Position numbers and translations under genes: made by a program
Assembly (NCBI GenBank): GCA_021793635.1
Contig: JAJYSI010000028.1
Coordinates: forward strand, 1 to 14,610
Reading direction: 5' to 3'
DNA length: 14,610 nt
Source of the DNA: Bacteroidota bacterium
GTDB lineage: Bacteria; Bacteroidota; Ignavibacteria; Ignavibacteriales; Ignavibacteriaceae
Part shown: one piece after another, positions 1-7,010 of the stretch
Layout of the letters: the number at the start of each line of letters is the position of its first letter
Position numbering within the stretch: the first letter of the stretch is position 1
The notes under the pieces: model-generated
The model's input: only the letters and a program-made list of their open reading frames with translations
The model's database searches: none
What the model was told of the DNA's origin: nothing

Positions 1-2645
1 AAACCCGTTCTGTGACAAAATTCAACCGAAGCAGGTTCACCACCATGCTCACCACAAATACCAACTTTAAGGTCGGGGCGAGTTGAGCGACCTCTTTCAG
101 TCCCCATTTTTACAAGTTGTCCTACTCCTTCTTGGTCAAGAACTTCAAAAGGATCGTTTGGTAAAATTTCATCTTGAACATAAAGAGGAAGAAATTTACC
201 GGCATCGTCTCTTGAAAGACCAAAGGTTGTTTGGGTAAGATCGTTTGTTCCAAAACTGAAAAATTCAGCACGCTGTGCAATTTTATCAGCGGTAATAGCA
301 GCTCTCGGAAGCTCAATCATTGTTCCAACCATGTAGCTAATCTTCTTTCCTTTTTCTTTCATAACTTCTTCAGCTACTCTTCTTACAATTGATTCCTGAA
401 GTTTAAATTCATTAAGATCACTAACGAGAGGAATCATGATTTCCGGCTTAACCTTTATTCCCATCGCAGCTACATCGCAAGCGGCTTCCATAATGGCGCG
501 GGCTTGCATTTCCGTTATTTCCGGGTAAAAAATGCCAAGGCGGCAGCCTCTAAAGCCTAGCATGGGATTGAATTCATGCAAGTTGTCGATTTTCTGTTTC
601 AATTTTTCAAGCGGGATATTTAATGCATTTGCAAGCTCAATTTGCTCTTTCTCTTCATGAGGTAAAAATTCATGAAGCGGGGGATCAAGTGTTCTAATAG
701 TTGTCGGCAAACCCTTCATAACTTCAAAAATTCCGTGGAAGTCTTCTCTTTGAAGTGGAAGAAGTTCTGCAAGCGCTGCCTTTCTATCTTCAACGGTATC
801 CGAGACGATCATTTTTCTAACAGCCATTATTCTGTCTCCTCCAAAGAACATGTGTTCGGTGCGGCAAAGCCCGATTCCTTCAGCCCCGAAGGCAACAGCA
901 TTAGCGGCTTGATCCGGCTGGTCTGCATTCGTTCTAATGTTAAGCTTCCTTAATTTATCTGCCCAACTCATCAAGCTTGCATAAGTTTGATAAACGGGTG
1001 AATCTTTCGGATCAAGTGTTTTATTAATTAAAACCTGAATGACTTCTGAAGGCTTTGTTTCGATCTTTCCCGAAATTACTTCGCCGGTTGTTCCGTCTAT
1101 AGAGATATAGTCTCCTTCGTGAAGAAGAAGGTCTTTTCCTTCTACCCCAACTGATCTTTCTTTATAATTAATCTTTAATGTTCCGCACCCAGCAACGCAA
1201 ACCTTTCCCATTTGACGCGCAACTAAAGCAGCGTGGGAAGTCATACCTCCGCGTGCTGTTAAAATACCTTCTGAGGCGTTCATTCCTTTAATGTCCTCGG
1301 GAGATGTTTCAATTCTTACGAGAATAACTTTGTCTCCCTTAGCCGCCATCTCTTCAGCATCTTGAGCGCTCAAAGCAATTTTTCCTGAAGCAGCGCCAGG
1401 CCCGGCGTTCAATCCTTTTGCAAGAAAATTACCAGCATCAATTGATTTACGTTTTTGTTCTAGATCAAAGATTGGGCGAAGCAATTGATTTAACTGATTC
1501 GGTTCAATACGATTAATAGCTTCTTCCTTTTCAATTAATTTTTCTTTGACCATATCAACAGCCATTTTAACTGCTGCAAATCCAGTTCTCTTCCCTACCC
1601 GGCACTGAAGCATCCACAACTTTCCCTGTTGAATTGTAAATTCAATATCCATCATGTCTTTATAATGTTTTTCAAGAGTTTTTCTAATGCCGTCAAGTTG
1701 TTTATAAATAACAGGGTCGTCTTCATTTAATTTTGCGATCGGAAGAGGAGTTCTTATACCAGCAACGACATCTTCACCCTGGGCGTTAAACAGATATTCA
1801 CCATAGAAAATATTATCGCCTGCAGCAGGATCACGGGTAAATGCAACTCCGGTTCCTGAATCCTCTCCCATATTTCCAAATACCATTGATTGAACATTAA
1901 CAGCGGTTCCCCAACTCGCAGGTATACCGTTTAATTTTCTATAAACAATTGCTCTATCGTTCATCCACGAACCGAATACTGCACCTACTGCACCCCAAAG
2001 TTGTTCCATTGGATCATTAGGAAAATCATAACCGGTTTTTTCTTTGATAGCCGTTTTGAATTCTTCAACCAATTCTTTCAGATGGTCTGCTGTTAATTCT
2101 GTATCAAGTTTAACTCCATTAGCATGTTTTTTCTTTTCAAGAATTACTTCAAACGGATCTTCATCATGCTTGTCAACCGGCTTAAGCCCAAGCACTACGT
2201 CGCCGTACATTTGAACGAATCTTCTGTAAGAATCGTATGCAAAGCGAGGGTTGTTAGTTTTCTTAATTACTCCTTGAACTGTTATATCATTTAATCCAAG
2301 GTTAAGGATTGTATCCATCATTCCGGGCATAGAAGCTCTTGCGCCGCTTCTAACAGAGACTAAAAGTGGATTAGATGAGTCGCCAAATTTTGCGCCCATT
2401 GCAGTCTCAACTTTTTTTAATGCGGAAATGACTTGGTCTTTTAGTTCCTTAGGATATTTATTTTTATTATCATAATAATAGGTGCATACTTCGGTTGTAA
2501 TTGTGAAGCCAGCGGGAACCGGTAAGCTGATGTTTACCATTTCCGCAAGGTTAGCGCCTTTACCACCAAGAAGATTTTTCATATCTGCTTTACCCTCGGC
2601 TTTTTTATTACCGAAGAAGTAAACATATTTTTGTTGTTTAACCAT
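1..2645 (-). CDS. ppdK: Pyruvate, phosphate dikinase (C-terminus cut by window edge)
   Basis: Interconverts pyruvate + ATP + Pi and phosphoenolpyruvate + AMP + PPi in the cytoplasm, linking glycolysis and gluconeogenesis. My translation from the ATG at 2645 opens with the family's KYVYxFG and [12 protein letters not shown], followed by [16 protein letters not shown] of the ATP-grasp domain. The swivelling phospho-histidine motif [12 protein letters not shown] has its His at residue 471. The PEP/pyruvate barrel shows [32 protein letters not shown] and [10 protein letters not shown], with the catalytic Cys at residue 864. The frame stays open to base 1. Some 881 residues are visible and roughly 25-30 should be missing, judging from family length. 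All signature residues I looked for are present. An AAAGGA ribosome site precedes the start by 9 bases. The gene is separated from lpxK by 93 bases and probably has its own promoter, although no terminator is evident between them. Confidence 0.98.
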   Translation of the reverse strand, partial: MVKQQKYVYFFGNKKAEGKADMKNLLGGKGANLAEMVNISLPVPAGFTITTEVCTYYYDNKNKYPKELKDQVISALKKVETAMGAKFGDSSNPLLVSVRSGARASMPGMMDTILNLGLNDITVQGVIKKTNNPRFAYDSYRRFVQMYGDVVLGLKPVDKHDEDPFEVILEKKKHANGVKLDTELTADHLKELVEEFKTAIKEKTGYDFPNDPMEQLWGAVGAVFGSWMNDRAIVYRKLNGIPASWGTAVNVQSMVFGNMGEDSGTGVAFTRDPAAGDNIFYGEYLFNAQGEDVVAGIRTPLPIAKLNEDDPVIYKQLDGIRKTLEKHYKDMMDIEFTIQQGKLWMLQCRVGKRTGFAAVKMAVDMVKEKLIEKEEAINRIEPNQLNQLLRPIFDLEQKRKSIDAGNFLAKGLNAGPGAASGKIALSAQDAEEMAAKGDKVILVRIETSPEDIKGMNASEGILTARGGMTSHAALVARQMGKVCVAGCGTLKINYKERSVGVEGKDLLLHEGDYISIDGTTGEVISGKIETKPSEVIQVLINKTLDPKDSPVYQTYASLMSWADKLRKLNIRTNADQPDQAANAVAFGAEGIGLCRTEHMFFGGDRIMAVRKMIVSDTVEDRKAALAELLPLQREDFHGIFEVMKGLPTTIRTLDPPLHEFLPHEEKEQIELANALNIPLEKLKQKIDNLHEFNPMLGFRGCRLGIFYPEITEMQARAIMEAACDVAAMGIKVKPEIMIPLVSDLNEFKLQESIVRRVAEEVMKEKGKKISYMVGTMIELPRAAITADKIAQRAEFFSFGTNDLTQTTFGLSRDDAGKFLPLYVQDEILPNDPFEVLDQEGVGQLVKMGTERGRSTRPDLKVGICGEHGGEPASVEFCHRTG

Positions 2646-2654
2646 TTATATTTT

Positions 2655-2660
2655 TCCTTT
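2655..2660 (-). promoter_or_regulatory. Ribosome binding site of ppdK
   Basis: AAAGGA on the minus strand, 9 bases before the ATG at 2645. It supports the start that also gives the family-typical N-terminus. Confidence 0.75.
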
Positions 2661-2678
2661 AAATTAATTGAATTGAAT

Positions 2679-2684
2679 ATTATA
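2679..2684 (-). promoter_or_regulatory. Candidate -10 element of a ppdK promoter
   Basis: A perfect TATAAT on the minus strand in the 93-base gap between lpxK and ppdK would give a leader of about 27 bases. Upstream, the best -35-like hexamer is TTCAAA, but the spacing is 19 bases. The Bacteroidota-type -7 motif (TAnnTTTG) is matched only weakly. The region is very AT-rich, so a chance match is possible. No stem-loop plus U-tract terminator for the upstream operon is visible in the gap, so read-through from lpxK is also possible. Confidence 0.35.
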
Positions 2685-2738
2685 GAAATATTGTTATTTT
2701 ATTTTTGAATCGCATGAATTATTGATCTTTTTAACCCT

Positions 2739-3788
2739 CTATGAAGTTGATAATTTATTAAATAAAAATTCTTTGAACGATTTTTCATCATCTATTTTAA
2801 TTTGAATCTTCAAATAGAAAATATCAATATCATCGAGTTCCTTAGAAAACTTATAGAGTTTAACTGCATCTTTTTCTGTTGTTACAACCGAGTGAGAATT
2901 TGTGTCATAAAATTCTTTTCTAATTCTATGAACTTCTTTTAAGGTATAATTTTTATGATCTCTAAACATGATCTGGTTTTGTGTATCTACTTTCGTTTGT
3001 TTCAGTGCGTTGATAAACGAAAATGGATTCGCAATTCCGGAGACGACCAAACTTTTCTGTCCTTCAAAATCTTCTATTTTATAGAAGGTTTGTTTTTTTA
3101 TATCAACGAATCCTATTGCTTCATAAAATGCCGTAAAGCTTTTTATATCGTTGAAAAATGTTTTTAAATTTACAGGCACATCGGAAATTTCAGAAAATTT
3201 TCTATTTATGATAATAGCATCCGCTCTTTTAATCGAGCTGAACGGCTCTCTCATTAATCCTGCAGGAAGTAAGCTTTGATTAAATAATCCGGTATCAGTT
3301 AAGAACCGCTGTTCAAACAAAAGAATGTTTACATCGCGATAAATCCAGCGGTGTTGAAATGCGTCATCAAGGACTATGGTTTTTATACCGGTTTCTTTAA
3401 TTAATCTTATTGCGCCTTTAACTCGATTTTCAGAAACAGCTGCTGGGGCTTTTGTTTCTTTAGCAGTATGAAAAATTTCATCCCCGCACTGATCGACCGT
3501 AGTTAGAATTTTTCCTTCGTTAGAAACCAAAACATAGCCGCGAGATTTTCTTCCGTAACCTCTACTTAATACTCCAACTAGCATACTTTCATTTTTAAGC
3601 AGATTTAAAAGATAAATCACCATCGGAGTTTTGCCGGAGCCACCGACAGTAAGATTTCCTACAGATATAATTATTGCATCTACCTTTCGGCTCTTAAAAA
3701 TATTTATGTCAAAGAAAATATTTCTTAGTCTAACTATCAACGCATAGATAGGAAGCAACGGAAGCAATATTATCTTTAGTAATTTCAT
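2739..3788 (-). CDS. lpxK: Tetraacyldisaccharide 4'-kinase
   Basis: Uses ATP to phosphorylate the 4' position of the tetraacyl-disaccharide 1-phosphate made by LpxB, giving lipid IVA at the cytoplasmic face of the inner membrane. The 349-residue length is normal for the family. In order: an N-terminal hydrophobic membrane anchor (about residues 5-25); the P-loop GGSGKTP (49-55) in the typical VGNLTVGGSGKTP context; LSRGYGR (74-80); GDE (102-104); DDAFQHR (141-147), where most relatives have DDGFQHR; LLPAGLMREP (173-182); FRDHKNY (275-281); and TTEKDAVKL (303-311). All catalytic regions known from this family are present. The ATG at 3788 lies 25 bases after the acyltransferase stop, with no strong ribosome site. 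It is the last gene of the apparent operon and shares a pathway with lpxB two genes upstream. Confidence 0.96.
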   Translation of the reverse strand: MKLLKIILLPLLPIYALIVRLRNIFFDINIFKSRKVDAIIISVGNLTVGGSGKTPMVIYLLNLLKNESMLVGVLSRGYGRKSRGYVLVSNEGKILTTVDQCGDEIFHTAKETKAPAAVSENRVKGAIRLIKETGIKTIVLDDAFQHRWIYRDVNILLFEQRFLTDTGLFNQSLLPAGLMREPFSSIKRADAIIINRKFSEISDVPVNLKTFFNDIKSFTAFYEAIGFVDIKKQTFYKIEDFEGQKSLVVSGIANPFSFINALKQTKVDTQNQIMFRDHKNYTLKEVHRIRKEFYDTNSHSVVTTEKDAVKLYKFSKELDDIDIFYLKIQIKIDDEKSFKEFLFNKLSTS

Positions 3789-3813
3789 TAAATCGATTCA
3801 CTAATCAATATTT

Positions 3814-4473
3814 TCATAAAAACCTATTTGCCTTATCATGTAGTTCATTTAACAGCAGCTCACATTTTTCAATTTCTTTCGAAGTTTCATCGTGACTTAA
3901 ATTAGCATCAACATAAATCGGATCAGAAAATAAAATATTCACCTCGGAAAAAAGTTTTGGAATTTCAAACTTATCCCAGCTTTTTAAAATCCTTTTACGA
4001 TTTATCCCAACGGCTACAAGTACAAGAGGCAAACCGCTTTTCTTTGCGGTAATAACAGCACCAGCTTTAAATTGATGAAAAGGACCTCTCGGTCCGTCCG
4101 GAGTTAAAGCGATAGACCTATTGTTTTTTGCATAGTCTATCAAAATTCCTAGCGCTACGCTGCCGCCTTGACTGCTAGATCCTCTTACAACATTAAAATT
4201 CCACTGTCTTAAAATTTTTGCTAACAAATCTCCGTCCTTGCTTTGACTGGTTAGTGCAGCGAAATTTTTGTTGCGGAATAAATACCATGGGAGCAACATA
4301 CTACCGTGCCAAAATGCAAGAATAAAATTTTTCTTTTGCACTTCCATTTCTTCAATTACTTGTTTATTTGTGTAATTGAATTTCAAGCTTTTACAAAGAA
4401 CATTCAAAGCAAAATGAAGAAGATAATATCCAGTAAATCTTAAAAAATTCTGTCGAGCCGTTTTAAGCTTCAT
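3814..4473 (-). CDS. DUF374 lysophospholipid acyltransferase-family protein
   Basis: A 219-residue protein with the DUF374 pattern: AFWHG (53-57) carrying the HX4D-like acyltransferase histidine, TSQSKDGDLL (75-84), RGSSSQGG (97-104) and LTPDGPRGP (123-131). It should be membrane-associated, with a hydrophobic segment near residues 10-28. The family transfers acyl chains to lipid acceptors. As I recall, the lipid A secondary acyltransferase LpxJ of Helicobacter and Campylobacter also carries this domain. The ATG at 4473 sits inside the last codons of lpxB (11-base overlap), and lpxK follows 25 bases on. Being enclosed by two lipid A genes makes a role in lipid A acylation the best inference. 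A general glycerolipid acyltransferase cannot be excluded, and substrate and acyl donor cannot be read from the sequence. Confidence 0.9.
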   Translation of the reverse strand: MKLKTARQNFLRFTGYYLLHFALNVLCKSLKFNYTNKQVIEEMEVQKKNFILAFWHGSMLLPWYLFRNKNFAALTSQSKDGDLLAKILRQWNFNVVRGSSSQGGSVALGILIDYAKNNRSIALTPDGPRGPFHQFKAGAVITAKKSGLPLVLVAVGINRKRILKSWDKFEIPKLFSEVNILFSDPIYVDANLSHDETSKEIEKCELLLNELHDKANRFL

Positions 4474-5608
4474 TTAGCAATCTGTAAATAATTTTTGCTG
4501 CTCTTTCAGAAGCGCCTATTGTTCCTAACTTTGTCTTAATTTCCGACATCTTTTTCTTGATTGAGAGTAATAGGTTTTTATCGGATAAAATCCTCTTTAG
4601 TTCAGTGTAGACTTTTTCTTGAGAAACATTATCTTGAATAAGTTCCGGCGCCACTTTTTCTCCGGCGACAATATTTACCATGCCGATATTACCGACCTTA
4701 ATCAACTTTTTCCCGATTATGTACGTTAAGAGACTTGTTTTATACACGACCACAATCGGAAGCTCGAACAGCGCGGCCTCTAAAGTTGAAGTCCCGGATT
4801 TTACTATTCCGATTTTAGCGTTCTTCAGAAAATCGTAGGTATAACCCTTTACAACTATAAAGTTATTAACTCCGGTAATCCTATTAAAAATTCTATCGTC
4901 GATATTAGGCGCGCACGCAACAACAATTTGCATATTAAATTCTTCAGAAATTTTCTTTGCAGCCATAATGCTTTCAGGAAATATTTTTTCAACTTCATGC
5001 AAACGGCTACCGGGAAGAATAAGCAAAATCTCTTTTTCCTGTTCAAGGCCAAATTTTAGGAAGAGCTCATTTTTCGTTAAAAAAGTATAGTCTTCAATTC
5101 TTTCTAATAGGGGATGCCCCACAAACTCAACATCAATGTTGCTTTTCCTATAAAAATTTTCTTCAAAAGGAAACACAACTAACATTTTGTTGACAAGATT
5201 TCGAATCTTCTTAATCCTGCCAGCGCCCCAAGCCCATATTTGGGGTGAAATATAATAGACAATTTTTAAGTTTAGTTTTTTCAATTTCTTTGCAATACTT
5301 AAATTGAAGCCGGGGTAATCAATCAACACAGCATTTCGAATATTTTTTTCTTTAACAAGTTGGATTAAATCTTTTTGTACTTTTCTTATAAACGGAAGAT
5401 GCTTCAACACTTCAACGAATCCAAGGAAAGCCATTTTGTTTATGTGATAAATTAATTCCATCCCGGCTGCTTCCATTTTATCGCCGCCGATTCCGAAAAT
5501 TTTTATATTGTTATCTATCTTTTTCAATTCTTTTACCAAAGAAGCGCCATGCAAATCACCGGAGGCTTCTCCGGCAATAATTAAAATATTTTTATTAAGA
5601 TTCTTCAA
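4463..5608 (-). CDS. lpxB: Lipid A disaccharide synthase
   Basis: A GT19 glycosyltransferase that joins UDP-diacylglucosamine and lipid X into the lipid A disaccharide 1-phosphate at the inner membrane. The 381 residues match the usual family length. Visible signatures are LIIAGEASGDLHGA (9-22), GGDKMEAAGM (41-50), IDYPGFN (96-102) at the catalytic aspartate, SPQIWAWGAGR (121-131), FVGHPLLE (162-169), LPGSRLHEV (198-206), and the nucleotide-binding SGTSTLEAAL (271-280). The start is a TTG. No ATG or GTG lies in frame just upstream, and starting here gives the family-typical N-terminus. The ribosome site is poor (GAAGAA, 12 bases away), but the upstream methyltransferase stop is only 7 bases before, so translational coupling is likely. 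The 3' end overlaps the acyltransferase start by 11 bases. Confidence 0.96.
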   Translation of the reverse strand: MKNLNKNILIIAGEASGDLHGASLVKELKKIDNNIKIFGIGGDKMEAAGMELIYHINKMAFLGFVEVLKHLPFIRKVQKDLIQLVKEKNIRNAVLIDYPGFNLSIAKKLKKLNLKIVYYISPQIWAWGAGRIKKIRNLVNKMLVVFPFEENFYRKSNIDVEFVGHPLLERIEDYTFLTKNELFLKFGLEQEKEILLILPGSRLHEVEKIFPESIMAAKKISEEFNMQIVVACAPNIDDRIFNRITGVNNFIVVKGYTYDFLKNAKIGIVKSGTSTLEAALFELPIVVVYKTSLLTYIIGKKLIKVGNIGMVNIVAGEKVAPELIQDNVSQEKVYTELKRILSDKNLLLSIKKKMSEIKTKLGTIGASERAAKIIYRLLNEA

Positions 5609-5615
5609 CTTAATT

Positions 5616-6203
5616 TCACATTCTTCTAAAAAACCAAAGCAGAAAAATTGTCAAGGAAACAAGAGTAAAGGCTTGTAAAGTTCTTTTTTCCGATTTCAAT
5701 CCTTCCTTCAAATTAAATGGAGGCTGTTCAACATTACTTGCTTTGTATCGCGTAAATCGAGGAATGAACCTTGGTACATTGTTAAGATAATCCTGATAAT
5801 CCTTTCCGTAAGTTTTACTCAAATATCCTTCTTCTTCTTTTATAATAAAATGGTATTGAATAAAAAAGAAAAGCAGGGCAACAATCTGCAGATAAGGAAA
5901 AATAGAGAAAGACATAACTCCAAGGCCAAAGTACATTAAAATATTTCCAACATAAAGAGGATTTCTAACCCGCCCAAACGGACCGCTTACGACTAAAAAT
6001 GTTCCGCCAACGCTGCCTGTTGTGCGAGTTTCGCTTCCTGCCCAGCTTACTCCCCACAATCTTATTAATTCGCCGGTTACCGCAATTATAAAACCAAAAA
6101 TTAAGCTCCACACGTTTGCGTCTTCATAAAAAAACATTAACAATAAAAATGGTATCGGAGTATAACTCCGGTATTTGAAAAATTTAGATGCGATGTTTGA
6201 CAT
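5616..6203 (-). CDS. Isoprenylcysteine carboxyl methyltransferase-like membrane protein
   Basis: A small integral membrane methyltransferase of the ICMT/PEMT-like superfamily, predicted to use S-adenosylmethionine. Counting from the ATG at 6203 it has 195 residues. Several hydrophobic segments are visible (about 15-27, 31-47, 83-97, 101-121). The core motif is RVRNPLYVGN (78-87), and the C-terminal cofactor-pocket pattern is EEEGYLSKTYGKDYQDY (123-139) followed by VPRFIPR. A last hydrophobic stretch (about 177-192) follows a polar tail. The frame is open upstream to a GTG at 6281. I prefer the ATG because the extra 26 residues are unlike the family and cover a hairpin region; the ribosome site there is weak (AAGAAA). 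It lies 7 bases before lpxB. Bacterial members rarely have known substrates. A membrane lipid or isoprenoid acceptor is only a guess from context. Confidence 0.85.
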   Translation of the reverse strand: MSNIASKFFKYRSYTPIPFLLLMFFYEDANVWSLIFGFIIAVTGELIRLWGVSWAGSETRTTGSVGGTFLVVSGPFGRVRNPLYVGNILMYFGLGVMSFSIFPYLQIVALLFFFIQYHFIIKEEEGYLSKTYGKDYQDYLNNVPRFIPRFTRYKASNVEQPPFNLKEGLKSEKRTLQAFTLVSLTIFLLWFFRRM

Positions 6204-6224
6204 AATATATTTTTTTCTTGTTAA

Positions 6225-6247
6225 ATTATTTTCTGTGATTAAATAAT
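6225..6247 (-). repeat. Inverted repeat, 7-base stem, in the leader of the methyltransferase gene
   Basis: ATTATTT and AAATAAT arms, perfectly complementary, around a 9-base loop. The element lies 22 bases before the preferred ATG at 6203. An all-A/T stem is weak and could be chance in AT-rich DNA. Confidence 0.35.
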
Positions 6248-6248
6248 A

Positions 6249-6272
6249 CCGGCAGGTTTTAAAACAAGCCGG
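6249..6272 (-). repeat. GC-capped inverted repeat between phosphatase and methyltransferase genes
   Basis: CCGGC and GCCGG arms 14 bases apart. Inside them GTT and AAC can extend the stem across a 2x2 internal loop to a TTAA tetraloop. It stands out as a GC-rich block in an AT-rich gap and occupies the largest non-coding space inside the operon (6204-6284, 81 bases). The following bases are mixed A/T rather than a U-tract, so a classic Rho-independent terminator is not supported. An mRNA-processing or stabilising hairpin, or a dispersed palindromic repeat, are possible readings. Confidence 0.5.
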
Positions 6273-6284
6273 GGCGAACACATT

Positions 6285-7010
6285 CTATTCAGTCATATAA
6301 ATTTCTTTTCGCTTAAGCTCGGCTTGATGACGTTTCTTCAATCTCTTTTTTGATCTTAGCTGGTCTATTTTCAATATCACATCATCAAAATTATTGTAAG
6401 GGAAATAGGTGATTCTTTCCAACTCGCAAAATTTTAGCAAGTCATCTTTTGCAAAAATGAAATCGCAAAATTGTGAGGTATATTTATCAGAATTTCCGTC
6501 ACCAATGAATATTGTAAAATCTTCATCGCTGCTATGGCTAATAATATGATTTCGTTTGCAGTTTGCTGATGTTGTGCAGCTTGCATCGAAATAAGGAAAT
6601 TCTGGGGCAAAACGGTTATTTTCGTCTATTTCTAATTTATTGGAGTAAACACTTAAATGAGTAAGATTTTCTCTTTCAAAAATTCTCTTGATATAAAGAT
6701 CAAAACCATCGCTTAGTACAATAAGCTCGATCTTATTTTCAGCACAATATTTATCAAGGTTTTTAAAAGTAGAATCAATTTCCAATTTATCAATAAAATT
6801 TTTTAATCTACTAATGTCAATTCCTCCCACCGAATCGCATAACATCAACCAGCAATCTTTAGCCGATATTTCATCTTTCAGGAGGCTTGTAATTATTGAG
6901 TTAACTTTTTCTTTATTGCCAAACTCCCGGAAGATTGCTTCGCCAACATCTTCTTTTGAAATTGTACCGTCAAAGTCTACAAATATTTTGAAAACCTTTT
7001 CCATCATCAT
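6285..7010 (-). CDS. HAD-IB family phosphatase, MtnX-like
   Basis: A cytoplasmic haloacid dehalogenase-type phosphatase of 241 residues, with all four HAD motifs. Motif I is VDFDGT (11-16), with nucleophile D12 and acid/base D14. Motif II is LSDGFD (99-104), motif III the lysine in NCKRN (K152), and motif IV GDGNSD (170-175). The arrangement resembles phosphoserine phosphatase and MtnX (2-hydroxy-3-keto-5-methylthiopentenyl-1-phosphate phosphatase). No other methionine salvage gene is in the window, so the substrate is unknown. The C-terminal tail (about 218-236) is strikingly rich in Lys and Arg. The gene begins with three consecutive ATG codons, the first of which shares its A with the TGA stop of the preceding gene. 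No good ribosome site is seen, so translation is probably coupled. A TTG one codon earlier is also in frame. Confidence 0.88.
   Translation of the reverse strand: MMMEKVFKIFVDFDGTISKEDVGEAIFREFGNKEKVNSIITSLLKDEISAKDCWLMLCDSVGGIDISRLKNFIDKLEIDSTFKNLDKYCAENKIELIVLSDGFDLYIKRIFERENLTHLSVYSNKLEIDENNRFAPEFPYFDASCTTSANCKRNHIISHSSDEDFTIFIGDGNSDKYTSQFCDFIFAKDDLLKFCELERITYFPYNNFDDVILKIDQLRSKKRLKKRHQAELKRKEIYMTE

Noticed and set aside
122..316. Minus-strand open frame of 64 codons at the left end
   Set aside because: It lies in another frame inside ppdK, whose correct frame shows the conserved C-terminal motifs through to base 1.
6249..6272. Rho-independent terminator
   Set aside because: The stem is GC-capped, but the minus-strand bases that follow are a mix of A and T, not a run of T. 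Downstream genes are closely spaced and functionally linked to the operon.
6204..6281. Upstream GTG start extending the methyltransferase by 26 residues
   Set aside because: No ribosome site is seen there, the extra residues are unlike the family's N-terminus, and they would cover the hairpin region. The ATG at 6203 is preferred but not proven.
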